Source: Cochliopodium minus (Eukaryota > Discosea > Himatismenida > Cochliopodiidae). From it: a stretch of 64,000 bases of DNA. The notes below the pieces were generated by a model, which saw only the letters and a program-made list of their open reading frames with translations, was not told where the DNA came from and searched no databases. Location of the stretch: assembly GCA_024220525.1 (NCBI GenBank), contig JAMYWO010000001.1, forward strand, positions 285,538 to 349,537, read 5' to 3'. The position numbers and the translations under genes are program-made. Positions 33,472 through 47,199 of this stretch are shown here, piece after piece; positions within the stretch are counted from its first letter, which is position 1, and every line of letters starts with the position of its first letter.

Positions 33472-34976
33472 TTAATAATCGAATGAGTCTGCCTTTCTGA
33501 TGAGCTTGATAGGGAAATTTTCAGAGATCAGATGTCCATCTTCTAACATAACAACAAGATTCACAGCGAATTCTACTTTGAAGGTTTTGGTGGCGATACT
33601 TGGGCAAGTGAACAAACGAGGGAAGATCATATGAATGGAAACAGGGACATTCCTTGGTGGATCGCCATCTGCAACTTGAATATTTTGAACCTAAAATGAA
33701 ATTTTTTATTAATTTTTAAATAATATCAAAACAAAAATAAATGTTTTTACTTCAGTTGCTTCCTTTGCAAAACCGTCGTTAGAACCACAAGTTTCTACAC
33801 GAACCAACTGAACCTCAATGGAACGGATTGGAGCGTCACACTCTTCGATAATGATCTCTCCAGCTAAAGGTCTGCTGATGTCGCACAACACACTGTAGAG
33901 TTTGCCGGAGATTTTGAACTTTGGAAGATGTTTGGAGGTTCCCTTTCTGATGCTTTCTATCTTTTCTGGGGTGATGAGAAATGGAACTTCTTTGTTATCT
34001 TCGATTTTCTTTTTTGGCTAATTTTTTGTTTCATTTTTAAAAATTAGTTATTTAAATTTAAAAAAATTGGTTGATTAACTGTCTTTTTACATTTACTTGT
34101 ACAATGAATTCAGTATCTTTGGTCAAATTTTTGGCGAGGAAGGGTCTTGGTATATTACATTTGAGGTTATATTGAACGTTGACATAAACACCATGATAAG
34201 TCTCATACCTGTTTAAAACATTAAATTTTAAATTCAATTGCGAGGTCAATTTATCAAAAATTATTAATGCTTTTTCTTTAGTAGAAAATGTTATACATCA
34301 ATCATAACTTTTATTTAAATTTAAATGTAAATTCAAAATTATATTTCAATGAATGATCTTTATATTCTTTTTCTACCAATTGATCTGATGATTCAAAAGA
34401 TATTTTTATGATTTTCTTTGGTTTTATCTTTGAGAATTATATTTGGAAGAGAAAAAGGAATATGTTTTAAATTAAGATTGTTTCATAATAAGTATAAATC
34501 ATTTTTATGTTCCATGAATAAAATGATATTGGAAAATATCAAGCTATATCGATATTATAAATTATAATTTTATCTGATAAAAAGGAATAGGATGTTTTTA
34601 CAATTTTTGTCCTTTTGATGCTTCCAATTTAAATTCGAAGGGTAATTCAGATACCCCATTTGGCAATTTTCCAGGAGGAATCAATTGAAAACTCAATTCG
34701 ATCAATTTGATGGGCTCGAGAGAGCTATAGAAAGCCTCCATGATACCCACATTTTTTCCACTCAATTGCAATGATACAACTCCAGTGACTTCTAATGTAA
34801 CACCTTGATGACTCATACTTCCAGATGATGTTACAGCCACAACTCCTGATACAGTTTCCTAAAATGAAAAATAAAATAATTCAAATAAAGAATATAATTT
34901 TTTTTTTGATTGATTATTTTATTACACCAGCTTTATATATTCTATCCACATGTTTGAGTTTGATATCAACGCTCAT
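33472..34976 (-). CDS. VPS26C: VPS26C (DSCR3), Retriever complex subunit
   Basis: Five or more exons from ATG at 34976 (MSVDIKLKHVDRIYKAG). Arrestin-fold words follow VPS26C closely: HQGVTLEVTGVVSLQLS, LPFEFKLEASKG, YETYHGVYVNVQYNLKCN, LAKNLTKDTEFIVQ, IRSIEVQLVRVETCGSNDG, ATEVQNIQVADGD, MIFPRLFTCPSI and ISENFPIKLIRKADSF. The length of about 300 residues matches. VPS26C binds VPS35L and VPS29 in Retriever, which recycles integrins and other cargo from endosomes with WASH and CCC. An intron of about 370 bp (34211-34599) is the longest in this gene and holds no visible feature. Confidence 0.95.
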
Positions 34977-35262
34977 TTTTTTTTATTTGAAAAAGAAAAA
35001 GAAAATTTTCAAAAATCAAAATTCTCTTGTTGTAATTTAAATCAGGAATTTCTGAAGCAATCAATATTCTTATATGAAATGAAATAATCTTGAATCTAAA
35101 AAAAAGTATTTAGAAATTCAAAACAAAAACATGCTTTCCTGTCACATCTTGTCATTAGATGTAATGGCAAGTGAAATTATATTTGGAAAAGTTTCCGTTT
35201 TGTATGAATGAAACCAAATAATAAATTTTTATTTAATTTTTCTTTTCTCTTTTGGGTCACAA

Positions 35263-37607
35263 TCATTTCTTTTTCCTTCCAAACTTTTCAGTAACAGGTT
35301 TTGAAAGTTCATCAATCTCATCATCCTTCATGTCCGGAGAACTAGGTTTGAAAGAAGACAAAGAATGATGATCATCATCAACAAGGTTAATCTTGGTTTT
35401 GGTCTTCTTGGAAGGTCTGGAATCGGCAGACTCTTCGGAAATATCCTCTTCCTCTTTGATAACTTTTTTGGTGGTAGCACGAGTTCTTTTGGGCTTAGGA
35501 GGAGGAGAATCTTCCTCAACATCCTCATCTACTTCAATCTTAACTTTTTTAGGTGTTGTTTTCTTTGTGGTAGTTTTTTTGACTGCTTTTTTGGTGGGTG
35601 TTTTTTTTGTTGGCGGAGCCTTTTTTTTTGGTTTGACAACCTCTTCCTCTTCATCATCATCGATGTCTTTTTTCATGTCACTCTCGGAGGGAAGGGGAAT
35701 GATGAAATTGTCATCGTCCTCGCCTTTTTTTACAATGTCCACTTTATCGTCGATTCTTTTGGAGCACATGTTGACAATGCACTGTCCGATGTCGTTTTCT
35801 TTGATGTCTATTTTTTTGTCCAAGTCTTCTTGAGCTTCTTTCAACTCTGCGTCAAGATAACTTTTCAAAAATAAACCAATTAAAATATTCGAATAGAAGG
35901 ACAGTAAAAAATGGAAAAAAATTTTATAAATTTTAAATAATTAAATATTTGGTACTTTTTGAGAGCTTGGTTGTCTTGCTTACTTACAAAATCATTAAGA
36001 GCACGATTGAGCTCGTGTTCAGGCAAAATTTTCTGAGGAGCAGAAATAAAACCAGGGATCAAGTCTTCGATATCTCTGTTGTCGACTTTGTCACTGACCA
36101 TATTTTCCAAAATCTCCTCTTTCCCTTCTCCTTTAACCTTGACAAGCCTCTTTTTGCTTAATAACAAAATATCTCCAGGGTTGGCTACTTTTCCTACGAA
36201 GGCTTGCCCAAATCTTTGTACGCTGATTTTTTCAAAATTTGTGTAGTCCACTTTTAGTCTCACGAGCGGTTTCATATCATTCTCGCATTCTTCTGTTACT
36301 TTTTCTATCATTTCTTCTACCTTAACAAAAAAAAAAACAAAAAAAATTAATTTTTAAAAGTAAAATAAAGTATAAATTAGGTTTTTTACTTTTCCCATCA
36401 ACCATGACTCAGTACCTTTCATATCAGTAGGATCCAACTCTGATTCTTGAGATAGAATGACAGACTCAAGTATAAATGGTCTTACAGTTTTCAAAGGAAT
36501 GGGGTCTATTTTAAAGTCTCCTGTCTTTCTAATGGACAATACTCCTACATGTCTTACCAAAAATAAATTAATTGAGTAAACCATTTATGTTTTCATTAAC
36601 TTTTAAAAAAAAATTGTTACTTTTTCTTTGTTTCTCCTTCTGATAAAGAAGTGGCAATAGAAGATCCAGGTTGAGTGATGTAAAATTGAGAGACGGAGGA
36701 AGACTGAGACTCGATCATACACTCGTGCTCGTGTCCCCAAATGACAAGATCGATGAAATCCTCGATCATCGCTTCTTTGATGTGATTCTTAGCAGAATGT
36801 TCCGCTCTGTTTTGATGCAAGATCAATATGTTAAACCAATCTTTCTCATCGTTGTCTTTTTTATCGCTTTCAGGTGGTCTCATGAACTTTACCTTTTTTT
36901 GTTGAAATAATCTGTGTAATCTTTCATCTCTTAGTGCTCCTATCCCATATAATGCTATTCTTGTATTTCCTTTCTCTAGTAACACTGGATAGATCGTTAT
37001 TTCATCCACTGTCTTGTGCTTTCCAAAATAATTTATATAATTGCTTACTGCCAGCAAATCCAATGCACCAAATCCTCCTTCCCCTTTTGGTTCATCGTGA
37101 TTTCCATGAATGGCAAATATTGGCATTCCTATGTTGATATTTTCGTTTTCATAATTTACTTTTCCTCTATATTTTTTGAAATAAATGAAAAATAATTGGA
37201 AATCAAATATATTTTGCTTTTGAAGAAGGATATCTAATGATGTTATTATCTCTCCAAATATTATTTGATTTATTTGGTTTAATGGAAATAATTAAGATGT
37301 TTCCAAAATAAAATTACGTTGTTGGAAAATTTTCTTTTTGATCACTCAATACTTGGAATTGAATTGGATCATCTCCCATACAATATTTTCTTAATAAATC
37401 CATTGTGTTGAACATTGTCTTTCTTGATGGTTTATTTTCATGAAAGATATCCCCACAATGCAATACAAAATCCACCTTTTGATCTTTTGATATCTGTAAA
37501 ATCTCTTCAAATGTATTGATGCTATCTTCCCCACGCATTTGATCTTTTTCCATATATCCTATATGTGTATCTGTACATATTAAGATTCTGAACATTGAAT
37601 CTTCCAT
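35263..37607 (-). CDS. MRE11: MRE11 double-strand-break repair nuclease
   Basis: Exons: 37314-37607, about 36630-37160, about 36390-36584, about 35955-36320 and 35263 to about 35865. Phosphoesterase motifs are in order: CTDTHIGYMEKD, HCGDIFHENKPS, AIHGNHDEP, LILHQNR, LVIWGHEHEC. Next come QPGSSIATSLSEGE, KHVGVLSI and the capping-domain words KPLVRLKVDY and VQRFGQAFVGKVANP. The C-terminal exon is an acidic/Lys-Thr-Pro-rich tail (TPTKKAVKKTTTKK) resembling chromatin-binding tails, about 200 residues. All metal-ligand His/Asp residues are visible, so the Mn-dependent nuclease should be active, working with RAD50. Confidence 0.97.
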
Positions 37608-37827
37608 TTGTCTAATTTGAAAAAGGAAAGCTTTTTTTTTTTATTTTTTTTTATTTTGAAGAATAAATTTATGAATTATTTTTTTTGGAATAATTTCGAA
37701 ATTACAATTCTTTCAAGGAGAGTTTTTCAATTATTTTTTCTACATGCTCAAACATTTTGATTATTTTGCGCTTTTTTTTTTTGCAAATAAAAATTATAAA
37801 AAAAAATTGTTAATTGGAACCAATAAA

Positions 37828-40369
37828 ATGAGTGATTACAGACAATACATTAAAGATAATCCACTTATACAAGAATTCTTGAAGAAATTGAAGAATAAAC
37901 AAAATATACCCATCAATTCCAAAAATTTGATCGCCTATGATTTCCAAAACCTCATTCTTTATTGTTATTATGATGCTCATCTTTATTCAATCAGTCTAAA
38001 AGATGCAAAATTAGATGGAGAAACAAAATCAAAAACATCATATGATATAGTAAATTCATTCATCAAATAATCTTTTTAATCTTTAAAATACTCATTAAAA
38101 ACAGGATTATACTATACAATCAATAACATTTGAGGTTATTGAAATCAAATTAAACATATATTCGAATTATCTCAGTCTCATAGGAGAATATGATTGTAAT
38201 ATAGTAGAATTATCAAATTTAAAAAGAAGAAATAAGAATAAATTGGAATTAAAATCAAGGTAAGACAAAAAAATATATTGTTGTTATCATTTTGATAAAT
38301 AAATTCATAAAAGGCCCGTGGGAAGCATATATAAAGAAAAAAATTCTTCAAAAATTCTTAATTTTCAATGGCATCCACATAGTTCAACACATTTTGGTAT
38401 ATTGTCAAATGATAGGATATTTAGGTTATATAATTCGAATGATGTGATGAGGGCAGAACAAATCTACATACTTGATGAAAATGTATCATCATTCTGCTTC
38501 AGCACAGCACAATACGATTTCCATTTTTTCGCAGTTTATTTTTTGGTCGATAGAAGAGATATCTATGTATTATGTCCAGTGATCCCCGAAAACATATCAA
38601 TCCCATTCAAACAATATCTATCAATGAAAAACCTGATAGAAAACAAATCAGATAAACTCTCCAAAAAGTGGATTGACAACATCTTGAAAGTATCAAAGAA
38701 AGATAGTGCAAACACGGCCTCATTCGACAAAAAAAACTTGGAGTTGAGAATAAGAAACGATCAATCTGATGAAAACAAGAACGTGGAAGAGACAAAACGA
38801 GAACTAGAAATACTATGCACCATCACAGAAAAGATTTTGGGATCAGAAATCGAGCAAGGAAAATCAAAGATAATCCAAATGGAAGACTTTATCGTAGTGG
38901 AGGTGCCTTACATCCGTGCCAAACAAATTATGAAGGATTTCAACGAGACGAGGTTTGATTATGAAGATTCTACTTATGATTTGGATTGCAAGTTCTATGA
39001 GGAGATAAACCTGACCATCTCCAAGATGGATTTCAAGTACAAAGCCGTTCTTCAAGGTCCCATAAACGAGGCAAAAGAAGAGGATCCTCTCCCTGATAAC
39101 GTTTACGGCTGTGAATTGGTTTCTATGGCATCCAAACACTTTGATGTCTTTTGCTTGCTTTACAACGACTGCGTTCTTGACATTCTAATCACTTTTGGCC
39201 ACGTCTTTTACCCTAAATGGGAAAAAGATGGTGATAACAACTTTGCTCCTCTCTTGCACATCAACAGAGTAGAGATTTTAGAGCACGTCCAGTTTGGAGA
39301 AGAAAACATCTCTCAGTTTTCTCCTCAGATTTTGTGGGACATATCTCTTGAAAGCCATATTTTTTACGTAATTCATAACCTTGGTATTAATCAAATTGCC
39401 ATCCCTTCCATTTCTTCTTTCGAAGAAATCTTTTTGAGCGAAGACAAACAAAACCCCACCGTTGAAAACTGTATCAATACTCCCCTCACTAATGTCATTC
39501 CTGTTAACTACGATTTAAATGAGGATTTTCCAAATTATTATTCTGCATTTTGTTGTATTTTTGGTTTTGGTCCTTTACTTTTTCTTACTTTGGATAAAAG
39601 TAAGACTCTGGACATTATTGATCTCAACGAGTTTGGTTTCCAAGAAAATGAGTAATTTAATATTTATTTTCTTATAATTTAATTTTTAAAATCTCTTTTT
39701 TTTTACAGCTATAAAGAATCTAAAACATCTAAACACAAAAAAAAGTATTTGAAAATCGAAAAGTTTATGAATCCTCTCAAAAGTTTGAAGATCCCCTCTG
39801 ATAATCTACAAGTCAAATCCAAAACCTTGGATGCCAACACTGTCAAGCAATTTGACAAAATATGCGACGTTTATTACGAGAAGATAAACCAACTCTTATC
39901 TCTAATGGACATAGCTGACGAAGTAGAGTCAAAGCATTTTAAAATCATGGAAAAACAAGAAGAAGAATTTGAGAGGATAGAAAATGATTACCACGAAACG
40001 CAACAAAAAAATCAACAAATAGATGATTTTCTAGAGAGGATTTCCCAAAAAAACGATACTTTAGCCAAAAAATTGAAAAACTTTAGCAACAATCTTGATA
40101 GAGATGTAGTTTCTGAAGAAGAAAAAAAGTTTCGCTCTGAAATGTTAAAGTACCAAGAAAGTATCGATGAGTTGAACAAAAAGAAGGATCTCTTGCTTAA
40201 GCAACATCATCTGCTCAAAACTTCTTCCCCTGTTTCTTCCAATGAAAAACTCCCTTTTAATTCTTTTCACGGCATCTATCTAGATCTCTCTAACAACAAC
40301 AAAAAGATCATTCACTTGAAAGGAAGAATAGATAACATTGAAAATCAATTCTCTCTCATCAATTTATAG
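37828..40369 (+). CDS. NUP88: nucleoporin Nup88-like protein
   Basis: ATG at 37828 (MSDYRQYIKDNPLIQEFLK). The N-terminal part over three short exons and one large exon (38318-39655) has beta-propeller character: LIAYDFQNLILYCYY, FQWHPHSSTHFGILSND then RIFRLYNSND, ILWDISLESHIFYVIH. The last exon (about 39709-40369) is a long coiled coil (FERIENDYHETQQKNQQ; SIDELNKKKDLLLKQ). A propeller followed by coiled coil at about 780 residues fits Nup88, which sits on the cytoplasmic face of the nuclear pore with Nup214. Sequence similarity is modest, so the family call rests on the WHP...D+ blade and architecture. Intact. Confidence 0.65.
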
Positions 40370-40791
40370 GAAATCAAAAAAATAAATTAAAATACATATT
40401 TATCCATAAGAATTTTTAATATATAACATTTTTTCATTTGATTTTGACCAACTGTTGGTCTTTGGAGAATAGTTTTTTTTGAAATTAATTATATTTCCTT
40501 TTGTGAAATTCAAAATTTATATAAAATTAAATTTTTATAATCCATTTGTTGAGTATTTGATACAATTCTTTGTTTGTGAAAGTATTTACAGAATTTTCGA
40601 AAATCTTTCGAGAAACTTATTTTTCTTTCAATCGATCTATCTGAAATAAATTTATATAAAAAAAAAAATTTTAATATATATATTTTTTTATTGCTATTGC
40701 TCTGGCCTTTATCATCAATTAAATCAATATCAAATTGCATCCAATAATTCAACCAATACATCGGTGGCAATAATCAAAAAATAGAAGAAAA
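40370..40791. other. intergenic, weak minus-strand frame only
   Basis: Between the Nup88 3' end and the CARMIL start. A minus-strand frame (40510-40770) contains some protein-like words (FDIDLIDDKGQSNSNK; FRKFCKYFHKQR) separated by AT-rich sequence with an acceptor but no GT donor. I do not call it. Confidence 0.5.
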
Positions 40792-43700
40792 ATGATGGGC
40801 TATGAAAATATATTAACAGAGAACGATTTATGTAAGACATTCAAACAATGTCATTTGAATATTACCAGATTTTATTAATGTTATATAGTATATATACAAC
40901 AAATAATAAAAGATTATAATGATGAATTGGTATGGCGAGGTTGGGTATCGATGAGAAGCAAAAAAGGAAAAGAAACAAAAAGAATAATAGTGATTGGAAA
41001 GTATAGGATATATATAATTACCATCAGATTGGAAGAAAAAAAGGTATGAAAATATATAGAAAATATATCCCATATATAAGAAGAAATGGGAAATAGTTAT
41101 GTGCAGTAGAGAAATATATAAAAGAGTATTATTATCTCCTCAATCAAAAATAAAGATATTATCTCTTCAATTTATTTCCATTAACCAATATATTTACAAT
41201 CTCAGATAAAGAATCAGGGACATTTGTATGGAATAAAAAAGATTATAGTTGAAAATAGTAAAAAAGAAGATAATTCTGAAGAAGTAAGAAAATATTTTTC
41301 AATCCTGATACTATACTTTGACCTTATCCTCAATATATTTAACAAATTTATCTTCACTCCATCCTATTATAATAAATTTTTTTTTTTCAAAAAAAGATCA
41401 AGATAATTTGGAAGAATTTTGAAATATCATTCTACTCCAATGCTGTCAAAATCATCAATATAATCAAATCGAATTTATCAGGTAAGTATCCCATATTGAA
41501 AAAAAAATTAAAGAAATTTATTTTTCTTCTTAAAATTATAAGAAATATAAAGAAATTAAACAAAATATTTCAAAAGATCTTCATATTATGCTTGACATTT
41601 TATAATATAACAGATCCCACTAACAATAACGATTATATAGTTAATTTCCCTCAATTTAAAAGATATATCAACATAAATTTCATTCGTTTTTCGAAATATA
41701 ACATCTCCAAAAAAATAAAAGCAAATTCATATTCTTTAAATTTTCGAACAAATCACAATATACTCACTCCACATTATTTATAGTCTACAGTTATAATCTC
41801 CCCAAGGATTTCCTTAACATCGAATCCGATTTGGAGCTGATTGGAGTGAACGAAATAGAATGCAAGGGAAATTTCGAAGCAATGTATATAGCATGCTGCA
41901 ATTATTACAGATGTCATCCTAACGAGGGATTCATCACCTATGTGAATGATCTCATCTCTGAAGATAATACTGAATTAGAATTGAGCCAGGCTCCAGGGAT
42001 TGAAGATTCTTCAAGCTCTGATAGTTTGTCTCTTTTCCCCATTGCCCGTACCTTGCAATATGATTCCCATTTCAAATCCATCATTCTGCAGAAGATCTCC
42101 CAAAGAGAAGATTCCATCGAGATTTTTTCCAAGACCATCATGAAAAATACAACCATCAAAACATTTTTTTTTTCAGGCATCCACATTTCAAATTATATCA
42201 AATACATCTTTATATTATCTTCTAATCAAAAGATATCATCTTGGAAATATAATAACCTTTTTGTATAGATCATATTAATCACAATTTTTTACATTTAGAA
42301 TTGAAAGCATCACAAAGAGGGTTTGTCAAATTTTCTGAGGCTCTCCAAGAGAACGAAAATACAGGACTCAGGGTGTTGGTATTTTCAGGCAACAACATGG
42401 AAGAGGAAGGAGCAATCGCATTAGCAAAGTGTTTGTCCACTCTAAAAAATGGACTGAAAACAATAGATTTTTCAAAGTGCAACATTACTCCGAAAGGAAT
42501 GTCCGCTTTAATATATTCTCTTTCGAATAATTCCTCTTTTAATACTTCCCTTGTTGAATTAACTTTGTCAAAAAATAATGTGGGTACAAAGGGAGGGGAA
42601 GAACTTTCGAGGTGGTTTTCGGGCAGCCAAAAAATTTCTTTGAAAAGACTTTTTTTGTCGAACACAAAGTTGAATTTGGAGCTCATTTTAAGACAAATTT
42701 CGATTAAAGGAGGCCTCATTGAGAAGCTCACTCATTTGGATATTTCCCAAAACATCCTCACCCCACCAGCAGCTTCTGATCTTGCTCATTTTTTAGGAAC
42801 GATCAAAACTCTAAAGTTTATCAACATTTCTCAAACAAACTGTGGAAAACAAATAGAGATGATCCTCTCTTCATTGGTTTACAACAAAAACTTAAATTCG
42901 TTACATTTCAACACAAGCAAGAACAACTTGGGCCAAGAAGGAGCCAAAAACATGACGAGACATCTTGGCAAATGCATTTGTTTAAAGAGCATAGACATCA
43001 GCGGGAATCAATTTGGGGAATACGGCCTCATTCAAGTTTTGACTACTCTTTTGTTGTTGCCCAACCTCATGAGCGTTTCTGTTGGGAATAATGTGAAGAC
43101 GAAGGAGGTCGATAAGTTGCCTTCTTTCCTCTCTGATTTCGTCGAGAGGTCCCCCAACCTCCGCTCCATTTCCCTCAAGGAGAAAGAGGGCATGGGAATG
43201 GGCACCAAAATCAAACCATTTTTGAAAATCATTGCGGAGAACACCAAGCTTGTTCAGTTGGACATTTCTGGAAACCACATCAAAGACACTTCATTCCAAG
43301 TAAAAAGAGAATTTTTTTTTTTTTGAAAAAAGGATATTTCCTCCATCAATTTAATTTTTTTTTTTGAATTTGAACTTTTTTCTTTTTTTTCTTTTTTGAA
43401 TTTAAACTTTTTTTTTTATCTAATTTACTTTTTTTTCTTTATTGAAATAGGTTTTGTGTGATTCATTGAGGGTCAACAAAACTTTGAAGTCCCTTTACTG
43501 GGACTCCAACGACATCACTCCCACTGGTTGGCAATTGTTCAAGAGTTGCCTCCAATTCAACACCACCCTAGATTACATTAGTTATCCCATCAAAGATATC
43601 AACAAGGTAATTGCATATGTTTTATTTAATGTTATTATTTGTTTTAAAGTTTTTTGATTTTTTTTCTGATTTTTTTTATTCATATTTCATTTCAAAAAGG

Positions 43701-45460
43701 TTTTATCCAACTCGAAGAAAAATGAGACATCACTCAAGGAGAAAATTGACAAACTGATGCAATCTATTTCCGAAATCATCAAAAAGAACACCCAGCTCAA
43801 CAAAAAGACTAATTCCAACTCCAATAAAAAATATTCTGATGACGAATTTTTTCCAAACGAAATAAAGCCAATATCAAAGGTGACAATTTTTTTTTTTTTT
43901 GTAATATCTTTCATTTTATTTTATTATTTTTAGATTTTAAAAAATTTTCATTATTAATTTAATTATTATTGTTTTTTTAATTTCTGGTTTTAAAAAAGGC
44001 AAGGCAAACATCATTCGAAACGATTTCCAAAATTTCTTCAATCATATTTGACGAGACGAACGAGAAAGCTATTTTGGAAAATTTTTCCAACATAGACAAA
44101 GAAACTCAAATCCTCAACTTGATCAACAAACCTTTCAAAAAGAAAGAGAGAAAATTTCTCTCTCACAATATGGAAGAACATTTGGGGTAAAAATATAATA
44201 AAATAATTTTAAAAATAAAAAAATAAAATGGAAATAACAAATAAAGTAAAAAAATAAAAATTTTGTAATTAATGAAAAAAAAATGTAAATAATTCAAAAA
44301 AAAAAATTGACAATTTAAATAAATAAAAATTGACAATTTAAATAAATAAAATAAAAAATAAAAAATTCAAAACAATAAAAAGAAAATATGTTGAAATATT
44401 TTTTAAAATATTTTTTTATTTTAGAAACTTTGGAGAAAAAAGATTGTCAAGGTCATTCGGAAACATCGCTTTGCCCATACAAGAAGAAAAGCTGTTCCCG
44501 TGTCCCACATACTCGCCACCAGAGTTCTGGGAGGACAACAAACTGCCCACCTCCTTCGAAGACTATTTCCACGCGCCCCCACCTTTCCCCCCACCTCCCT
44601 CCAACAACACCATCAGCACTTCTTTTGAAATAGAGAATTATAGTTTAAGTAGTGAGAATATCGTCAACAACGATCTTGAAAATAATGATAATGATAGTAA
44701 TGGTAATCTTAATGTTAAGAATAACAATGATGATAATGATAATGATAATGATGGTGATAATGATGATGATAGTGATCATAAGAATAATGATAATAAAATT
44801 TATGAGGATACTGACAATAATGATCAGAAAAAAAAAGATTTTAATGATAATAACAGTGGTTTTGATCATCTTCTCAACAAAAATAATTTGGGTGTTGGTG
44901 ATGATGAGAAGCCCATTTCTCATAAAATTTTTGAGGATGGAAACATTGATGATCTGAAAATCCTCAAAAAAGAAAAAGTTGTTCTCGAAAAAAAGATTGC
45001 TAAAGAAATTTTCGACAACAACCGAAAAACTTTTGTCGAGAACAAAAACAAAACGAAGGGTAGAAATAGTGAAAACAAAATTGATTGTGAAAACGAAAAT
45101 GAAGACGATCACAACTTCAACTACAGTGATAATCACAATGACACTGACAATGGAGATGACTTTGACAAAAAAGAAGATTTCAGTGATCCTAAGACCAAGC
45201 TTCAGCGACAGGATCAACATTACCTCGATCTCCATCATGATCTTGTCGATGAAACATTGTATGACAGTAACAAAAATCCAACTGTCCCCTTCAACAAAAT
45301 TATTAATAATAAAAACGGAAATGATAACAGCCACCCTCCCAATCGCATCCAAAAACGCACTTCCAAAAACATCGATATCAACAACAATGGCCAGATTAAT
45401 AGTAATTATCTGACTTATCATGAGGAGGATGATGGTGACGACAATCATCACGGGAACTAG
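40792..45460 (+). CDS. CARMIL-family leucine-rich-repeat protein (capping protein regulator)
   Basis: Begins at ATG 40792 with a PH-like domain (exon 40913-41045: ELVWRGWVSMRSKKGKETKR, IIVIGKYRIYIIT). The exons between 41120 and 41480 are only partly resolved. FEAMYIACCNYYRCHPNEG and an RNI-type LRR solenoid follow (42300-43300), with repeats such as LRVLVFSGNNMEEEGAIALA and LTHLDISQNILTPPAASDLA. Two more LRR exons, a helical linker (SISEIIKKNTQLNKK) and a long tail with a proline run (HAPPPFPPPP) and Asp/Asn-rich stretches complete it. Order and start match CARMIL, which binds capping protein and Arp2/3-activating myosin I at the leading edge. The D/N-rich tail (44650-44830) is low complexity. 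About 1,150 residues. Confidence 0.82.
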
Positions 45461-45691
45461 CCAAGAGAACTGTTCTTTTTCCCTATTCTCCTTTTTTTGT
45501 TGTTGTAAATAATTTATTTTGAGATTTCACTTTTTGTTTTTTGTGTTTGGACGAAATTTGGATTCACTAGAGAGTTTATTAATAATTTTCTTCACTTTTT
45601 CTTATATTTTAAATGTAATAATTCTTTAATAAAAAATTTTTTCAAAACTAATTTAATATTTAATTATAAAAAATTTGAATATAATATTTAT

Positions 45692-46935
45692 TTAAATTAA
45701 TTTTTCAAAATCCTCATTGTTTTTGACCCTTTGGCTTTTGACAATTTTTTGGAAGACTTCCTCCAAAGAAAACTGATTAATGCCCCAAGAGCAAATTTCC
45801 TTCTCCTGTGCAAAAAACTGCAAAGCTTTTGAAATTTCCAAAGGAGAACCATCTATTTCAAAGATATGAATACCACGATGGGAATTAATGTGTTTGCAAT
45901 TCTAAAAATAAAAGAAATTATCGGAAAAAAACTTTAACAAAACTTACTATAAAAATTTTTCTAATAATTCAAAGAGTTGTGATGAGAGTCCTTCCCATCA
46001 GATATTGAAAACTGAAATCCTCTACCAAATTTTTTTTGAGATGCAAGGACTACCTATACAACACATTTTGCCACCGTGCAATATTATAATTTTATCGCCT
46101 TTTTTTTGTTGAATTAAATTTTTAATTATTAAAAATAAAAATTAAATTAATTTTATTTTTACAAATTGTATCAGCTTCTTGCATTGAGTGAGTGGAAATC
46201 AAACAACATTTTCCTTTTGAGTTTGGAAAGGACATGCCACAACTTTCTTTGCTTATCAAATCCAAACCAGTGGATGGTTCATCTAAAATACGACTCTAGG
46301 GTTTCCTGGAAAAAAAAATTAAAAAAATTTCAAAAAATTAAAAAAATTAAAATTTTGATTTAAATAATTAAAATTATTGAATAATTTTGTTTTTTTTTTT
46401 AATTTTGAACCTGTAAATGCAATCCCAAATGATAATCTTCTTTCATGCTTTGACAGTTCTTTGGCTTTTCTTGTGTCCGCATATTTGAATAAGCCAATTT
46501 GTTTCAACAACTCCTCCACATGCTTTTTTCTTCTTCAACAGGAACCGCTAAAAAATAAAAAATAAAAAAATAAAAAAAAAAATGAAAAATAAAAAATAAA
46601 AAATAAAAAATGAAAAAATAAAATAAAAAAATAAAAAAATAAAATAAAAAACAAAAATGAAAAATAAAAAATAAAAAATAAAAATGAAAAATAAAAAAAA
46701 AAATAAAAAACAAAAAATGAAAAATAAAAAATAAAATAAAAAATGAAAAAACAATATAAAAAATAAAATAAAAAATAAAAATAAAAAAACAAAATGAAAA
46801 ATAAAAAATAAAAAATAAAAATGAAAAAACAATGTAAAAATAAAGAACCTTTGAGCCTTGCATAAAACAATAAATGCTCCTTGAGTCATATCTTCGTAAA
46901 GAATATCTGATTGTGTACTGTTTAAAAAATTATTT

Positions 46936-46975
<40 letters not shown>

Positions 46976-47137
46976 TAAATTATTTTTAATTAAAAATAAT
47001 TTTCTTTCTATTTTACCATACACCAATGTTTTTTTGAACATCTTCCATTTGATTAATGATGCTGTATCCCGAGACAAAACAATCTCCCTTAGTAGGTTCT
47101 ATGAGACCCATTATCATGTTCATCAGTGTACTTTTAC
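45692..47137 (-). CDS. ABCA-family transporter, 3' half (NBD from Walker A lysine), many indels
   Basis: The first exon (about 47025-47137) starts with the Walker A continuation KSTLMNMIMGLIEPTKG in phase 1, exactly complementing the exon that ends at 3671. Later exons give IGVCTQSDILYEDM, EHLLFYARLKG, EELLKQIGLFKYADTR, RRLSFGIAFTG, DEPSTGLD, STHSMQEAD, KIIILHGGKM and the ABCA end INQFSLEEVFQKI. Reading these needs at least six one- or two-base corrections, mostly in homopolymers (for example near 46067, 46208, 46258, 46285, 46520, 46878). The signature reads LSKHERR instead of LSGGxKRR. Either the sequence is poor here, next to a contig end, or the gene is decaying. No second TMD follows, so this is a half transporter. 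Confidence 0.85.
46557..46850. repeat. A-rich (AAAAAAT)n-type intronic tract
   Basis: About 290 bp of A6T, A5T and GAAAAAT words inside the ABCA 3' half, T-rich on the sense strand. Confidence 0.9.
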
Positions 47138-47199
47138 CTTTTTAAAATAATAAAAAAAAAATTAATTAAAATAATAAAAAAAAAATATAAATAAAAATA

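Noticed and set aside
35365-35874. Long plus-strand open frames opposite the MRE11 tail
   Set aside because: They are shadows of the Lys/Asp-rich coding exon on the minus strand and consist of Phe/Leu/Ser runs without family features.
40510-40770. Possible small minus-strand gene between Nup88 and CARMIL
   Set aside because: Contains an acceptor but no GT donor and no recognisable domain; the neighbouring sequence is AT-rich spacer.
44645-45451. Long minus-strand open frame of Ile/Val-rich residues opposite the CARMIL tail
   Set aside because: It is the antisense of Asp/Asn-rich codons; the plus-strand frame continues the CARMIL gene.
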